64,000 bases of DNA, from assembly GCF_014645135.1 (NCBI RefSeq), contig NZ_BMLH01000003.1:1-64000 (forward strand). The letters run 5' to 3'. Numbering within the stretch: the stretch's first letter is position 1; each line of letters begins with the position of its first letter. Position numbers and translations under genes: made by a program. Below the pieces are notes generated by a model, which ran no database searches, was not told where the DNA came from, and worked only from the letters and a program-made list of their open reading frames with translations. This document shows positions 29,899 to 40,080 of this stretch, in pieces. The stretch comes from Rheinheimera tangshanensis (lineage in GTDB: Bacteria; Pseudomonadota; Gammaproteobacteria; Enterobacterales; Alteromonadaceae).

Positions 29899-30025
29899 GC
29901 TTTCTGGCGTCCTGAATATCTCTACCAAAAACAACCTCCAGATCCTTTTCCTCCTGATTAATGATCCTTTCGAACTGTGCTTTATCTCCTTCTCTAAATC
30001 TCTGAACCAAACATTGTCACAGGCA

Positions 30026-30053
30026 TAAAAAAAGCCTGCACAGGGCAGGCTTT
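30026..30053 (-). terminator. rho-independent terminator of fadE
   Basis: 9-base arms (30031-30039 and 30045-30053) with a 5-base loop; on the minus strand the hairpin is followed by a run of Us (complement of the A-run at 30026-30033). It begins 19 bases past the fadE stop codon. Confidence 0.88.
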
Positions 30054-30071
30054 TTCGCGAGCTATTGCAGT

Positions 30072-32534
30072 TTAAGCAGCAACTGACTTAGGTTTTGGTT
30101 TTTTATCAAACAAAGACTTATCAGCAGCCAAATCCAGTGGGTCAAAATCATCCACGTTAATGGCATGCAGACGGCCTTGTTCAGCCACTCGCAGCTTCTC
30201 TGCTTCAGCTTCAGTGATCACACCCAGCTCTAGGCCTAACGCAGCCACTTCGTGTAAGCGGAAGAATGGCAGGCGTTTATTGGCTGCATGCACCACTTTG
30301 TCGAAGATAGGCTCAGCGGCCAGAATATCCGTCAGGGCTTTTTCAATTAAACCAATCTGGTTGTTAGGCTCCAGCGTCAGGTAAAGATTAGTACCTAAGC
30401 GACTGCGTGCTTCACAAGGGGTTTGCATAATGCGTGACACCTGATGATCCAGCTGATCGGAAGCCTTACGTAAAGTGCGGCCCCACGGGAATAACAGCTT
30501 GCCTAAGACTGAACCTACGATACGGTTCGGGAAGTTATCCAGCATCTCATCCAAAGCCACCTGAGCTTTGTACATATTGTCTTCACAAGCCCATTGCACT
30601 AAAGGTAAATCCTGCGCCGGACGACCGTCGTCATTAAAACGCTTCAGCACAGCAGAGGTCAGATACAACATGGATAACATATCGCCTAAACGGGCTGAAA
30701 TACGTTCACGGCGTTTCAAGTCACCACCCATGGTACCCATGGCGACATCAGACATCAGTGCCAATGCAGCGCTGTATCTGTTCATTTGTTTGTAGTACTT
30801 CGCTGTTGCATCTGCATACGGGCTGGCAGAGAAGGCTGAATTGCTTAAGCCTAACCATAAAGCACGGAAGAAGTTGCTGATACTAAAGCCAATATGGCCA
30901 AACAAAGCACGATCAAAGGCGGTCACAGCAGCGCGTTCATCTTCTAAGCCAGCAGCCTGTAATTCAGCCAAAACAAATGGATGACAGCGAATTGCGCCCT
31001 GACCATAAATAATCATATTACGAGTCAGGATGTTTGCACCTTCTACAGTAATAGCAACAGGAGCACCCTGATAACCACGGGCTAAATAGTTGTTCGGGCC
31101 CATACAAATACCCTTACCACCATGAATATCCATCGCATCAATAATGGCCTGACGCATACGCTCTGTCATATGGAACTTGGTGATAGCGGAAATAACAGAG
31201 GGCTTCTCGCCTAAATCGATAGAACCTACCGACATAGTAGTCGAGGCCTCTGCCATATAAGCGTAACCGCCAATACGGGCTAAGGCTTCTTCAATACCTT
31301 CCATTTTACCGATTGGCAGCTTGAACTGACGACGAATGCGGGCATAAGCACCTGTCAGTAATGCTGCTGCTTTGATACCACCTGTGCTGTTGGACGGCAG
31401 CGTGATAGCACGGCCTACAGATAAACATTCCACCAGCATACGCCAGCCTTGACCAGCCATCTTCGGGCCACCAATAATGTAATCCAGCGGCACAAACACA
31501 TCTTCACCTTGGGTAGGACCATTCTGGAATGGCACGTTCAGCGGGAAGTGACGACGACCAATTTTTACACCAGGCGTTGTGACAGGAATTAAAGCACAGG
31601 TAATGCCTAAGTCTTTTTTGTCGCCTAATAAGCCGTCCGGATCCTGCATTTTAAAGGCTAAACCTAACACAGTGGCGATAGGTGCCAGCGTGATATAGCG
31701 TTTATTCCAGGTCAGGCGCATACCAATAATTTCTTTACCTTCCCATTCACCTTTACAGACAATACCCAGATCAGGGATAGCACCGGCATCAGAACCTGCT
31801 TCCGGGCTAGTTAAGGCAAAACAAGGAATTTCTAAACCTTTGGCTAAGCGCGGCAGATAGTGGTCCTGCTGCTCTTTAGTGCCATAATGTTGTAACAGCT
31901 CGCCTGGGCCTAATGAGTTAGGTACACCTACAACGCTGGATAACACCATGCTTTTGCTGGTTAATTTTTGCAGTACACAAGACTGGGCGTAAGCAGAGAA
32001 CTCAAGACCACCATATTGTTTTTTGATGATCATCGCAAAGAAACCATGGTCTTTTAAGTACTGATAGACTTCAGGAGATAAGTCAGCACGTTCGTGTGTG
32101 GTGTGCCAGTCATCGACTATAGCCAGTAACTCCTCGCAAGGACCATCTAAAAAGGCCTGCTCTTCAGCAGTTAAACGTGGTTTAGGATAATTGTGCAGCT
32201 TGTGCCACTCCGGCGTACCACGGAATAAATCGCCTTCCCACCAGGTAGTACCTGCATCAATGGCTTCTTTTTCTGTAGTCGACATTTCCGGCATAATTTT
32301 GCGGTACAGTTTTAACAAAGGCTTGGTTAAATACTGTTGACGGATACTCGCCAGATTTAATGGCAGAGCCACAACCAGGAACAGGATCCAGCTGACTGCA
32401 CCTACTGTATCAGTAAAGGTTGCAGCCGCTAATAAGGCGGCTATTACCGCAGTAAACATAGTTAAACTTGCTCTGTGGTAGGCGAGCACGGCAACTGCGC
32501 CAAGCAAGGCTACCCAAAAAATTAATACATCCAT
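30072..32534 (-). CDS. fadE: acyl-CoA dehydrogenase FadE
   Basis: An 820-residue acyl-CoA dehydrogenase of the long FadE type (E. coli 814). It has an N-terminal membrane segment (residues 1-40), an acyl-CoA dehydrogenase core, and a C-terminal DUF1974-type region. It carries out the first oxidation of fatty-acid beta-oxidation with FAD. AGGAG precedes the ATG. It is divergent from yafJ; E. coli fadE also lies close to yafJ. Confidence 0.95.
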   Translation of the reverse strand: MDVLIFWVALLGAVAVLAYHRASLTMFTAVIAALLAAATFTDTVGAVSWILFLVVALPLNLASIRQQYLTKPLLKLYRKIMPEMSTTEKEAIDAGTTWWEGDLFRGTPEWHKLHNYPKPRLTAEEQAFLDGPCEELLAIVDDWHTTHERADLSPEVYQYLKDHGFFAMIIKKQYGGLEFSAYAQSCVLQKLTSKSMVLSSVVGVPNSLGPGELLQHYGTKEQQDHYLPRLAKGLEIPCFALTSPEAGSDAGAIPDLGIVCKGEWEGKEIIGMRLTWNKRYITLAPIATVLGLAFKMQDPDGLLGDKKDLGITCALIPVTTPGVKIGRRHFPLNVPFQNGPTQGEDVFVPLDYIIGGPKMAGQGWRMLVECLSVGRAITLPSNSTGGIKAAALLTGAYARIRRQFKLPIGKMEGIEEALARIGGYAYMAEASTTMSVGSIDLGEKPSVISAITKFHMTERMRQAIIDAMDIHGGKGICMGPNNYLARGYQGAPVAITVEGANILTRNMIIYGQGAIRCHPFVLAELQAAGLEDERAAVTAFDRALFGHIGFSISNFFRALWLGLSNSAFSASPYADATAKYYKQMNRYSAALALMSDVAMGTMGGDLKRRERISARLGDMLSMLYLTSAVLKRFNDDGRPAQDLPLVQWACEDNMYKAQVALDEMLDNFPNRIVGSVLGKLLFPWGRTLRKASDQLDHQVSRIMQTPCEARSRLGTNLYLTLEPNNQIGLIEKALTDILAAEPIFDKVVHAANKRLPFFRLHEVAALGLELGVITEAEAEKLRVAEQGRLHAINVDDFDPLDLAADKSLFDKKPKPKSVAA

Positions 32535-32694
32535 AAATTACTCCTGATAACTAGAGGTCAGACCACTGTGGGCTTAGAGTAGTGCGCCTGTTGCAAAGAT
32601 GCAAGTAATTCCTTACTTTGCATACTGGTTGACTGTCAACTTATGTTGCAGCTTCCGAGTGTTGAGTTATCAAGTATAGGAAGCTATCTGATTT

Positions 32695-33459
32695 ATGTGT
32701 GAGTTATTAGGGATGTCTGCCAATGTGCCTACCGATATCTGCTTTAGTTTTAAAGGTCTGAGAGAGCGGGGTGGTAAAACTGGTCCACATAAAGATGGCT
32801 GGGGTGTGGCTTTTTATCAGGGCAAAGGCGTCAGTACCTTTAAAGACGCGGACCCGAGCTATCAATCGGAAATAGCGAGGCTTATTAGTGACTATCCGAT
32901 AAAAAGTACAGCTGTGGTGGCGCATATCCGTCAGGCGAACAGTGGTGGAGTAGGGCTTGAAAATACTCATCCTTTTACCCGCACTTTATGGGGACGCTAC
33001 TGGACTTATGCGCATAATGGGCAATTACAAGGTTTCGAAACCTTGCCGGTTGGACAGCATCATGTGGTAGGACAAACCGATAGTGAACATGCGTTTTGTT
33101 ATTTACTGCATAGGCTTGAACAGCGGTTTCCTGTTGCGCCTGCAGATATGAAGCAGGCTTTTGATTATCTGGCGACTTTGTGTCCTGCTTTGCAGCAGTT
33201 GGGGGTTTTTAATTTGCTGTTATCGGATGGTGATTATCTGCTGGCCTATTGCAGCACCAAATTACATTGGATCACCCGAAGGGCCCCTTTTGGTGTGGCG
33301 TTGTTGTCAGATATGGATGTGGATATAGATTTTTCAAAAGAAACCACAGAAAAGGATGTGGTGACTATTATTGCCACTTTACCGTTGACCTGTAACGAAC
33401 AATGGCAGGTGATGACGTCAGGGCAAGCTCAGCTGTTTAAAGCAGGAGAGCCGCAATAA
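32695..33459 (+). CDS. yafJ: class II glutamine amidotransferase, YafJ type
   Basis: A 254-residue Ntn-type glutamine amidotransferase domain protein with the nucleophile Cys2 (MCELLGMSA) and the segment HIRQANSGG that supports glutamine binding. It has no synthase domain, so the acceptor of the ammonia is unknown. Length matches E. coli YafJ (255). It diverges from fadE with 160 bases between starts. Confidence 0.87.
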   Translation: MCELLGMSANVPTDICFSFKGLRERGGKTGPHKDGWGVAFYQGKGVSTFKDADPSYQSEIARLISDYPIKSTAVVAHIRQANSGGVGLENTHPFTRTLWGRYWTYAHNGQLQGFETLPVGQHHVVGQTDSEHAFCYLLHRLEQRFPVAPADMKQAFDYLATLCPALQQLGVFNLLLSDGDYLLAYCSTKLHWITRRAPFGVALLSDMDVDIDFSKETTEKDVVTIIATLPLTCNEQWQVMTSGQAQLFKAGEPQ

Positions 33460-33511
33460 GCGGCTCTGTACCCTTCGCATTTGAAGTTTCTTGAGTATAT
33501 AAGGGAAAGCT

Positions 33512-34237
33512 TTAGTTTGCCGGTTTGAAAGTCGCCAGTTGAATATCAAATTGTTCGACGTTATCTTCAGCTTGCCACAAACGCACCAACAAATAATCCA
33601 GCTCTGGTGCGACCCAGGCCAACACTTCTTTATCTGCACCAGTGCCAGTGCGTTCAATCCGAATAGTTTTTACTTTGCCGTAAGGCAGGGATAACCATTC
33701 TTCGCCTGCCACTTTGTAACTGTATTTGCGCTCATCACCATGACGGTTCAGCACCTGATACACAAATTCAGTTTTACCAGCTTTTAAATCCAAAGCAAGC
33801 TGGCTGTGGTAGCTCAGTGGATCCAACCATTGCTCATTCCATTGGATGGCTTTGAGCTTTTTCGATTTCTCAACCCTTAACTCTCTGCTGTCCCAGTTCA
33901 GGTTCAGTTCGTAATATCGGTTAGGGCCTGAACCTGTTCGCTGCATCACATAACGACTAGGCTGAATGCGCCCCTCTTTGATAGTAAAAAAGGATTGCTC
34001 TGAACGTTTATCTTCGAAAATCAGCCAACTGATATCGCTGCTGTAACCCAGTTCATAGCCTTGTTCTGTAGTTTTCAGATAACGTTTGGCTTCACCATGT
34101 TTTTTGCCTGAGCGCAGCACATTATAACTGGCCTCGAAAGTTGAGAATTGAGCTGAAGGGGCAGCTGTAGGTTCTTCAGCTGATAACAAGGTAGAAAAGA
34201 GTAAAAAAAATGACGCACTAAGGCGCCATTTATTCAT
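33512..34237 (-). CDS. DUF3108 domain-containing exported protein
   Basis: A 241-residue protein with a signal peptide (MNKWRLSASFFLLFSTLLSA) and a periplasmic DUF3108 domain, probably a beta-rich fold. The function is unknown. Five in-frame ATG codons lie between 34261 and 34237; I favour the ATG at 34237, which is preceded by AGGATG and starts the signal peptide directly, but an earlier one is possible. It overlaps the end of purN by 8 bases and is likely the last gene of purM-purN-DUF3108. Confidence 0.82.
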   Translation of the reverse strand: MNKWRLSASFFLLFSTLLSAEEPTAAPSAQFSTFEASYNVLRSGKKHGEAKRYLKTTEQGYELGYSSDISWLIFEDKRSEQSFFTIKEGRIQPSRYVMQRTGSGPNRYYELNLNWDSRELRVEKSKKLKAIQWNEQWLDPLSYHSQLALDLKAGKTEFVYQVLNRHGDERKYSYKVAGEEWLSLPYGKVKTIRIERTGTGADKEVLAWVAPELDYLLVRLWQAEDNVEQFDIQLATFKPAN

Positions 34238-34880
34238 CATCCTGGTCATTTGCATATCCATGGTCAGACAATAAAAGGCCGTCTAACAATGCCTTATCTG
34301 ACTGCTGTTGTAAACGGTTCTGGCAAAACCAGCGTACAACCAATGGATAAATCCGATGTTCTTGTTCATGTACACGTTGTGCAACGGCCTCTGCATCGTC
34401 ATCGGGAAAAATCGGCACCTTGGCTTGTAAAATTACGGGCCCACCGTCCAATTCTGCCGTGACAAAATGCACTGAACAGCCATGTTCTGTATCACCTGCT
34501 TCAATAGCGCGCTGATGGGTATTCAGCCCCTGATATTTTGGCAATAACGAAGGATGGATATTCAGCAAACGGCCCTGATAATGCTGGACAAATTCAGGCG
34601 TTAAAATACGCATAAAACCAGCCAACACCACCAAATCAGGTTGATGCTGGTCAATAGTTGCGATCAACTCCTGATCATAAGCTACGCGGTCGGCATAGGC
34701 TTTATGATCCAGCACTATAGCTTTAGCGCCGGCTTTTTTAGCCCGCTCCAAACCATAAGCTTTGGCTTTGTTGGATAAGACAGCAGTGACCTTGCCATCA
34801 ATAAAACCAGCACTGCAGGCATCTAAAATAGCCTGCAGATTGGAGCCACTACCTGAAATCAATACCACAATAGATTTCAT
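34230..34880 (-). CDS. purN: phosphoribosylglycinamide formyltransferase
   Basis: A 216-residue enzyme that formylates glycinamide ribonucleotide with 10-formyl-THF, the third step of purine synthesis. The phosphate loop ISGSGSNLQAIL and the catalytic segment NIHPSLLPKYQG with a downstream Asp (ELDGGPV) are present. It starts 8 bases after purM and overlaps the DUF3108 gene. Confidence 0.97.
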   Translation of the reverse strand: MKSIVVLISGSGSNLQAILDACSAGFIDGKVTAVLSNKAKAYGLERAKKAGAKAIVLDHKAYADRVAYDQELIATIDQHQPDLVVLAGFMRILTPEFVQHYQGRLLNIHPSLLPKYQGLNTHQRAIEAGDTEHGCSVHFVTAELDGGPVILQAKVPIFPDDDAEAVAQRVHEQEHRIYPLVVRWFCQNRLQQQSDKALLDGLLLSDHGYANDQDDE

Positions 34881-34888
34881 GGCTGGAT

Positions 34889-35932
34889 TTAGCCCTGGAT
34901 CACAACTTGAGGCTGATCGGCTGCTACCTGATTGATTTCACCTAAATGCCAGGCGTTTTCACCAGCAGCTTTTAATTGAGCTAAAGCTGCATCTAAATGA
35001 GTGGCAGGGACTACGACTATCATACCTACACCACAGTTAAAAGTGCGGTACATTTCGTGACGTTCTACATTACCTTGCTGTTGTAACCAGCTGAAAATAG
35101 CAGGCCACTGCCAGCTGCTTTCGATGATTTTTGCCTGAGTATTCTCTGGCAGTACACGTGGAATATTTTCCCAGAAACCACCACCAGTGATATGACACAA
35201 GGCATGCACAGGCATAGATTTAATCAACGCCAGTAAATTTTTCACATAAATGCGGGTCGGCTCTAACAGATGATCGGCAATAGTTTTGCCTTCCAGCAGA
35301 GTCTGAGGATCCTGACCACTGACTTCCAGTACTTTACGAATTAACGAAAAGCCGTTGGAGTGAGGACCTGAAGCGGCAAGCGCAATTAACTGATCGCCAG
35401 CTTTTACTTTGCTGCCATCAATAATTTCAGACTTTTCAACCACTCCAACGCTAAAACCTGCGATATCGTAGTCTTCGCCATGGTACATACCTGGCATTTC
35501 AGCTGTTTCTCCGCCGACCAGAGCACAACCTGCCAGCTCACAGCCTTTGGCAATACCTTCCACTACAGTAGCTGCGGTATTGACATCCAGCTTGCCTGTG
35601 GCGTAGTAGTCGAGGAAAAATAACGGCTCTGCACCTGAAACGACGATATCGTTCACACACATGGCCACTAAGTCGATACCTACGCTGTCATGGCGTTTTA
35701 AATCCATCGCCAGACGCAGTTTAGTACCTACACCGTCAGTGCCTGATACGAGAACCGGCTCTTTATAGCCAGCTGGGATTTGACACAAAGCACCAAAGCC
35801 GCCTAAACCGCCCATCACTTCTTTACGGGTTGTGCGTTTTACCGCACCTTTAATACGGTCAACCAAGGCCTCACCGGCATCAATATCCACACCAGCGTCT
35901 TTGTAACTTAACGACGTTTTTTGCTCGCTCAC
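34889..35932 (-). CDS. purM: phosphoribosylformylglycinamidine cyclo-ligase
   Basis: A 347-residue AIR synthetase, the fifth step of purine synthesis (ATP-dependent closure of the imidazole ring). The family segments GTDGVGTK and [11 protein letters not shown] are present. I chose the GTG at 35932: GGGGAT lies at proper spacing and it gives the family N-terminus [15 protein letters not shown]. No ATG is available; a TTG four codons earlier is the alternative. It leads the operon purM-purN-DUF3108. Confidence 0.95.
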   Translation of the reverse strand: MSEQKTSLSYKDAGVDIDAGEALVDRIKGAVKRTTRKEVMGGLGGFGALCQIPAGYKEPVLVSGTDGVGTKLRLAMDLKRHDSVGIDLVAMCVNDIVVSGAEPLFFLDYYATGKLDVNTAATVVEGIAKGCELAGCALVGGETAEMPGMYHGEDYDIAGFSVGVVEKSEIIDGSKVKAGDQLIALAASGPHSNGFSLIRKVLEVSGQDPQTLLEGKTIADHLLEPTRIYVKNLLALIKSMPVHALCHITGGGFWENIPRVLPENTQAKIIESSWQWPAIFSWLQQQGNVERHEMYRTFNCGVGMIVVVPATHLDAALAQLKAAGENAWHLGEINQVAADQPQVVIQG

Positions 35933-36063
35933 GGCAATCCCCAAATGGCTAAAAAGTGAAGGTCCAAAAAAATTGGCGGCATTTTACCTTGTAACGCCGT
36001 CAGACAAAAGAATTAACTGCTGTGCATTTTCGAATGCTCGCTAGTGTCTTATAACCTCGCAGT

Positions 36064-36471
36064 TTATTGCATCGCATTGCTCATAGCTTGAGCCACATAA
36101 TTGCGTAAACTAGCATTTGGAGTTTTGGCAATCTGATGATAAACCAAAGAGGCAAACGGGAACTCTTTGCCGTTATGGTGCACACAAATATAAGGCGCAT
36201 CTGGTGTTGACTGATCGTGATACCACTCACCACCGACATGATGAATAAATACTTCACCTGTATAGGCACCAAATACGTTGGATAGGGTAAACAACAAATC
36301 GTCGGCATGACGCTGTTCTTGCTGACGTAAATACAGCTCGCTCAGTATTTCATCCACTTTGACTAAGCTGTCAAGACTAAAATCCAGCAGCACCTGATGC
36401 TCCTCTGCCGCATAGACAACGGCATCCTGTGCTGTGGCTTTCATTAATTCAGTTAATTCTTGCTTATTCAT
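36064..36471 (-). CDS. uncharacterised 135-residue protein
   Basis: I do not recognise this gene with confidence. The product is an acidic cytoplasmic protein with a helical first half (about residues 1-60) and a second half containing FGAYTGEVFIHHVGGEWY and FPFASLVYHQIAK. The GEV-GGEWY arrangement recalls DUF3806-like proteins, but this is a weak resemblance. It starts 15 bases after the LysR gene on the same strand, so it may be in one transcript with it. Confidence 0.7.
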   Translation of the reverse strand: MNKQELTELMKATAQDAVVYAAEEHQVLLDFSLDSLVKVDEILSELYLRQQEQRHADDLLFTLSNVFGAYTGEVFIHHVGGEWYHDQSTPDAPYICVHHNGKEFPFASLVYHQIAKTPNASLRNYVAQAMSNAMQ

Positions 36472-36486
36472 ATATATCCCCAGCTA

Positions 36487-37377
36487 TTAAACTTTATGTT
36501 CGGCTAACAGCAGCTCACGCAATTGACGGCTGCCGGGTCCTAATGTTTCTTCTTTAGGTGTCACTAAGGCTAAAGGCACGATGCGGGCTGAACTTTGCGT
36601 AATAGCAAGCCTGACTAAAATACCTTGCTTGAGTAAGCCATCAATTAAATGCTCTGGCAACCAGCAAAAACCAATGCCGTTTTTCAGAATATCGACAGCT
36701 TCAAAAAAATTATTCACTGTCCAGCGTTGTTCTGCCCGCAACCAGCCTACGTCTTTTGGTTTGCTGGCTGTATCACGGATTACGATTTGCAAATGCTGGC
36801 TGAGTTCATTTAAATCGAGTTCTGGCAGCTGAGCCAACAGATGGTCTTTGCCTACCACAGGAACCATCTGAATCACGGTCAAAGGTTCGCCAATATAGCC
36901 CTTAGGTACACTGGGAGAAGCGGCAATAACTAAGTCCGCTTTATGCTCCAGTATCATTTCAGTGGAGCCTGTGATTACAGTATCAATAATCTGAATGCGA
37001 CTACCACGGGAAATCGGATGAAATTTAGCTAAAGCGCGGTACAAGATTTGTTTGGGATACACCAGTTCAACCGCAATGCGAATTTCCGGCTCCCAACCCA
37101 CATTGATATTTGAGGCCAAGAGCTCCAAATCTTCAATCTGCTGAGTTAACAGGCGGGAACGGCGTAACATCACTTCGCCTGCCGGAGTTAAAAAGGCTTT
37201 ACGGCCTTTGACTTCCAATAGCTCTACACCGAGCTGATACTGCAGTTTAGCCACGGCGTGATTGAGTGATGACTGACTTTTATTAAGTAGATCAGCCGCT
37301 TGCGCGTAGCCTCCCGCATCTACCACAGCTTGCAGTATGCGCCATTGTTCCATGGTCGATTTAGGGCGGTACGGCAT
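36487..37377 (-). CDS. LysR family transcriptional regulator
   Basis: A 296-residue LysR-type regulator: an N-terminal winged helix-turn-helix (about residues 9-68, AQAADLLNKSQSSLNHAVAKL) and a substrate-binding effector domain (about 95-290). The ligand and targets are unknown. The ATG at 37377 has AAGGA at 7 bases. It lies 15 bases after cmoB in the same direction, an unusual place for a LysR gene, which more often diverges from its target. It could be carried on the cmoAB transcript. Confidence 0.9.
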   Translation of the reverse strand: MPYRPKSTMEQWRILQAVVDAGGYAQAADLLNKSQSSLNHAVAKLQYQLGVELLEVKGRKAFLTPAGEVMLRRSRLLTQQIEDLELLASNINVGWEPEIRIAVELVYPKQILYRALAKFHPISRGSRIQIIDTVITGSTEMILEHKADLVIAASPSVPKGYIGEPLTVIQMVPVVGKDHLLAQLPELDLNELSQHLQIVIRDTASKPKDVGWLRAEQRWTVNNFFEAVDILKNGIGFCWLPEHLIDGLLKQGILVRLAITQSSARIVPLALVTPKEETLGPGSRQLRELLLAEHKV

Positions 37378-37392
37378 CAAAAGTCCTTAGGT

Positions 37393-38358
37393 TCAGGCCT
37401 GAGCTACTATCACAGCGCGCAGCGGTGCCGGATAACCCTCAATGGTTTTACTATGATCAGTTGGGTCAAGAAAATCAATCAGACTTTCATTTTCCATCCA
37501 GCCGGTTTTACGTTGTTCATCCAGACTGGTCACTGATAAATCCACTACTTTGGCGTCTTTAAAGCCAACCCGCTGTAACCAAAGTAATAAAGCTGCTGTG
37601 CTTGGGATAAACCAGACATTACGCATTTTAGCGTAGCGGTCTGTGGGCACTAAGACGGCCTGATCATCGCCTTCAATGACTAGTGTCTCCAGCACAAGTT
37701 CGCCACCCGGACGCAGTTGCTGCTTCAGCTGCGCTAAAAAGTCGATTGGGGAGCGGCGGTGATACAACACGCCCATTGAAAATACCGTATCAAAGGCTTT
37801 TAGCTCTGGCATATCATCTATACCGACCGGCAATAAATGCACTGTTGGATCAGGATTAAAATGTTTAATAGCTTCAAACTGGCAATAAAACAGCTGCGAA
37901 GGGTCTATGCCTACGACAAATTCGGCGCCTTCACCTTTCATGCGCCATAAGTGATAGCCACTGCCACAGCCGACATCCAGCACTGTTCTGTGTTGCAGCG
38001 GGCTGATATGAGGCAACACTCTGTCCCATTTCCAGTCGGAGCGCCATTCGGTATCTATGGTTAACCCATGCAGGGTAAACGGGCCTTTGCGCCATGGCAT
38101 CAACTGGCGTAACAACACCTCAAGCCGTTGTCTTTGGCCTTCGCTTAAATCTTCGGCTAGACCAAATTCGACTTTAGTTTTTAATTCGACACAGCTTTTG
38201 GCTGCAACAGGCAAGTGATCCAGTACTTTTTGCCAGTGCTTAAAGTCGCCATGCAAAGCCTCTTGCTCCCAGCTTTTTAATTGAGCGGGCAGGGTCTCCA
38301 GCCAGTGCAGTAGTTTATTGCCTGCTATTTGCTGATAAAAAATCTGAAAACGGCTCAT
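37393..38358 (-). CDS. cmoB: tRNA U34 carboxymethyltransferase CmoB
   Basis: A 321-residue SAM-fold enzyme that uses carboxy-SAM to turn ho5U34 into cmo5U34 in tRNA. The cofactor loop [15 protein letters not shown] and the [11 protein letters not shown] segment fit CmoB. It overlaps cmoA by four bases (ATGA), so the enzyme that makes the cofactor and the one that uses it are translated together. Confidence 0.96.
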   Translation of the reverse strand: MSRFQIFYQQIAGNKLLHWLETLPAQLKSWEQEALHGDFKHWQKVLDHLPVAAKSCVELKTKVEFGLAEDLSEGQRQRLEVLLRQLMPWRKGPFTLHGLTIDTEWRSDWKWDRVLPHISPLQHRTVLDVGCGSGYHLWRMKGEGAEFVVGIDPSQLFYCQFEAIKHFNPDPTVHLLPVGIDDMPELKAFDTVFSMGVLYHRRSPIDFLAQLKQQLRPGGELVLETLVIEGDDQAVLVPTDRYAKMRNVWFIPSTAALLLWLQRVGFKDAKVVDLSVTSLDEQRKTGWMENESLIDFLDPTDHSKTIEGYPAPLRAVIVAQA

Positions 38359-39095
38359 CGCTTTGCCTCGGCTTTAATTGCCACCATAGAGCAAAAGTTA
38401 AAACATTGGAACCACAGGCTGATATGTTCAAAACCTGCGGCGGACAGCCGGGCTTTGTGTTCGGCCAGACTGTCAGGACGCATCACATTTTCAAGGGCTG
38501 TGCGTTTTTGGCTAATTTCCAGTTCGCTGTAGCCGTTGGCGCGTTTGAAGTCATGGTGTAAATCAATCAGCAATTCATGAGTTGTGGCATCGGGTTCGAT
38601 AATTTTCTCCGACAATACAAAAATACCACCGGGTTTAAGCGCTTTATAAATACGTTCAATCAGGCGGGCTCTGTCTTCTTTAGCCAGAAACTGCAACGTG
38701 AAATTACTGACCACCATCGCAGCGTTTTCCATAGGAATATCACGGATGTCGGCCAGTAATACGGTAGCTGGTACATCAGAGCGAAAGGCCTGTAAATGAC
38801 GGGTGCAGCGTTCGACCATAGCGGTACTATTATCGACACCAATCAATTGGCAACCTGGCTCTGTAATTTGACGGCGCATGGCTAAACTGGCGGCGCCTAA
38901 AGAGCAGCCCAAATCGTAATAATTGCTGTCAGCTTGCTGAAAACGGCTGGTCAGTTTACCTATGGTCTGAATGATCGTTTGATAGCCAGGCACAGAGCGT
39001 TGGATCATGTCCGGAAAGACATCGACCACGGCGGAGTCAAAACAAAAATCCTGAATATGGCCCAGAGGGTCAGCGTAAATATGATCTTTTTGCAT
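38355..39095 (-). CDS. cmoA: carboxy-S-adenosyl-L-methionine synthase CmoA
   Basis: A 246-residue enzyme that makes carboxy-SAM from SAM and prephenate. The motif [16 protein letters not shown] is the SAM-binding loop. The frame extends 41 codons upstream, but the ATG at 39095 gives the family N-terminus [10 protein letters not shown]. Its ribosome site is weak. The gene is followed directly by cmoB (4-base overlap). Confidence 0.95.
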   Translation of the reverse strand: MQKDHIYADPLGHIQDFCFDSAVVDVFPDMIQRSVPGYQTIIQTIGKLTSRFQQADSNYYDLGCSLGAASLAMRRQITEPGCQLIGVDNSTAMVERCTRHLQAFRSDVPATVLLADIRDIPMENAAMVVSNFTLQFLAKEDRARLIERIYKALKPGGIFVLSEKIIEPDATTHELLIDLHHDFKRANGYSELEISQKRTALENVMRPDSLAEHKARLSAAGFEHISLWFQCFNFCSMVAIKAEAKR

Positions 39096-39159
39096 CAATG
39101 GAACAACTTCATAGCTGTAATTGGCGGATAGTTTAACGTATTTCGACTTTAAGACGAAA

Positions 39160-39999
39160 TCAAAGCAAGCTGAGTTGAGTTTGATCCTGCGGCCAGGGAG
39201 CCAGTATGGGGTGATCAATACCCAAATCCATTACAAACTGCCGTGCTAATACCGGGGCTGTTAAATTATCCGGACTATGGAAAAAACAAAAAGGTGTTTT
39301 ACCTTCATCCAGCCACTGCCGCACTTTACCCAGCCAGGGCTGATAATAATGCTGATTCACTGCCATATCATCAGTTCCGACAAAACGTAGCAGAGGGCTG
39401 TTGGTGAGTGCCACTGCATGTACAGGCAAATAAGGTTTTTTACGTTGTGCGTCCACTAATGCCGGTGTTGTCGCGGGCACTGAAAACAAGGCTCTGCTGT
39501 CAAAAATAACCCTCTCCGCTGCAAAATCCCTTAGCAGCCGGTTGAGTGTGATTTCATGTTCCGCTTTGTCGAAAAATACCGGATGACGTACTTCAACAGC
39601 GACAGCAAAGGATGAACACATTTGGTTCAGCATTTGTTTTAACCAGCTCAAATGCTCTGGTGAAAAAAAAGCGGGCAGTTGCAAATGAACCAAGGCTAAT
39701 TTATCGGCCAAAGGTGCTATTAAATCTAGCCAGTGTTGTAACTCCTCAGCCTGAAACTGCTGAAATTGGTGGCTTAAACGCTTAGGTACTTTTAAAGTGA
39801 AACGGAAATGTTCGCTGCTTTGCTCCGCCCAGCGTGTCACTGTCTGTGGAGAAGGATCGGCATAAAAGCTGGTATTGCCCTCTACAGAATTGAAATACCT
39901 ACTATAGTTAGCTAGAAAGTCAGACGGTTCCAGTTTGCTGTTAAATATCAGGTTTTTCCACTGAGGGTTAGCCCAGACCGGGCAGCCAAGATAAAGCAT
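39160..39999 (-). CDS. yecE: DUF72 family protein (YecE-like)
   Basis: A 279-residue DUF72/YecE protein with a TIM-barrel-like fold; N-terminus [16 protein letters not shown], then [15 protein letters not shown], both typical. The biochemical function is unknown. It lies 64 bases upstream of cmoA on the same strand; in E. coli yecE is also near cmoAB and aspS. Confidence 0.9.
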   Translation of the reverse strand: MLYLGCPVWANPQWKNLIFNSKLEPSDFLANYSRYFNSVEGNTSFYADPSPQTVTRWAEQSSEHFRFTLKVPKRLSHQFQQFQAEELQHWLDLIAPLADKLALVHLQLPAFFSPEHLSWLKQMLNQMCSSFAVAVEVRHPVFFDKAEHEITLNRLLRDFAAERVIFDSRALFSVPATTPALVDAQRKKPYLPVHAVALTNSPLLRFVGTDDMAVNQHYYQPWLGKVRQWLDEGKTPFCFFHSPDNLTAPVLARQFVMDLGIDHPILAPWPQDQTQLSLL

Positions 40000-40080
40000 C
40001 GATGATTTCCGTTGTAAATGAGTGGCGTATTATCGCTGCATTTAAGCTGTTAAACCAAGGTAAAGATCTCTGTCCTGAAC

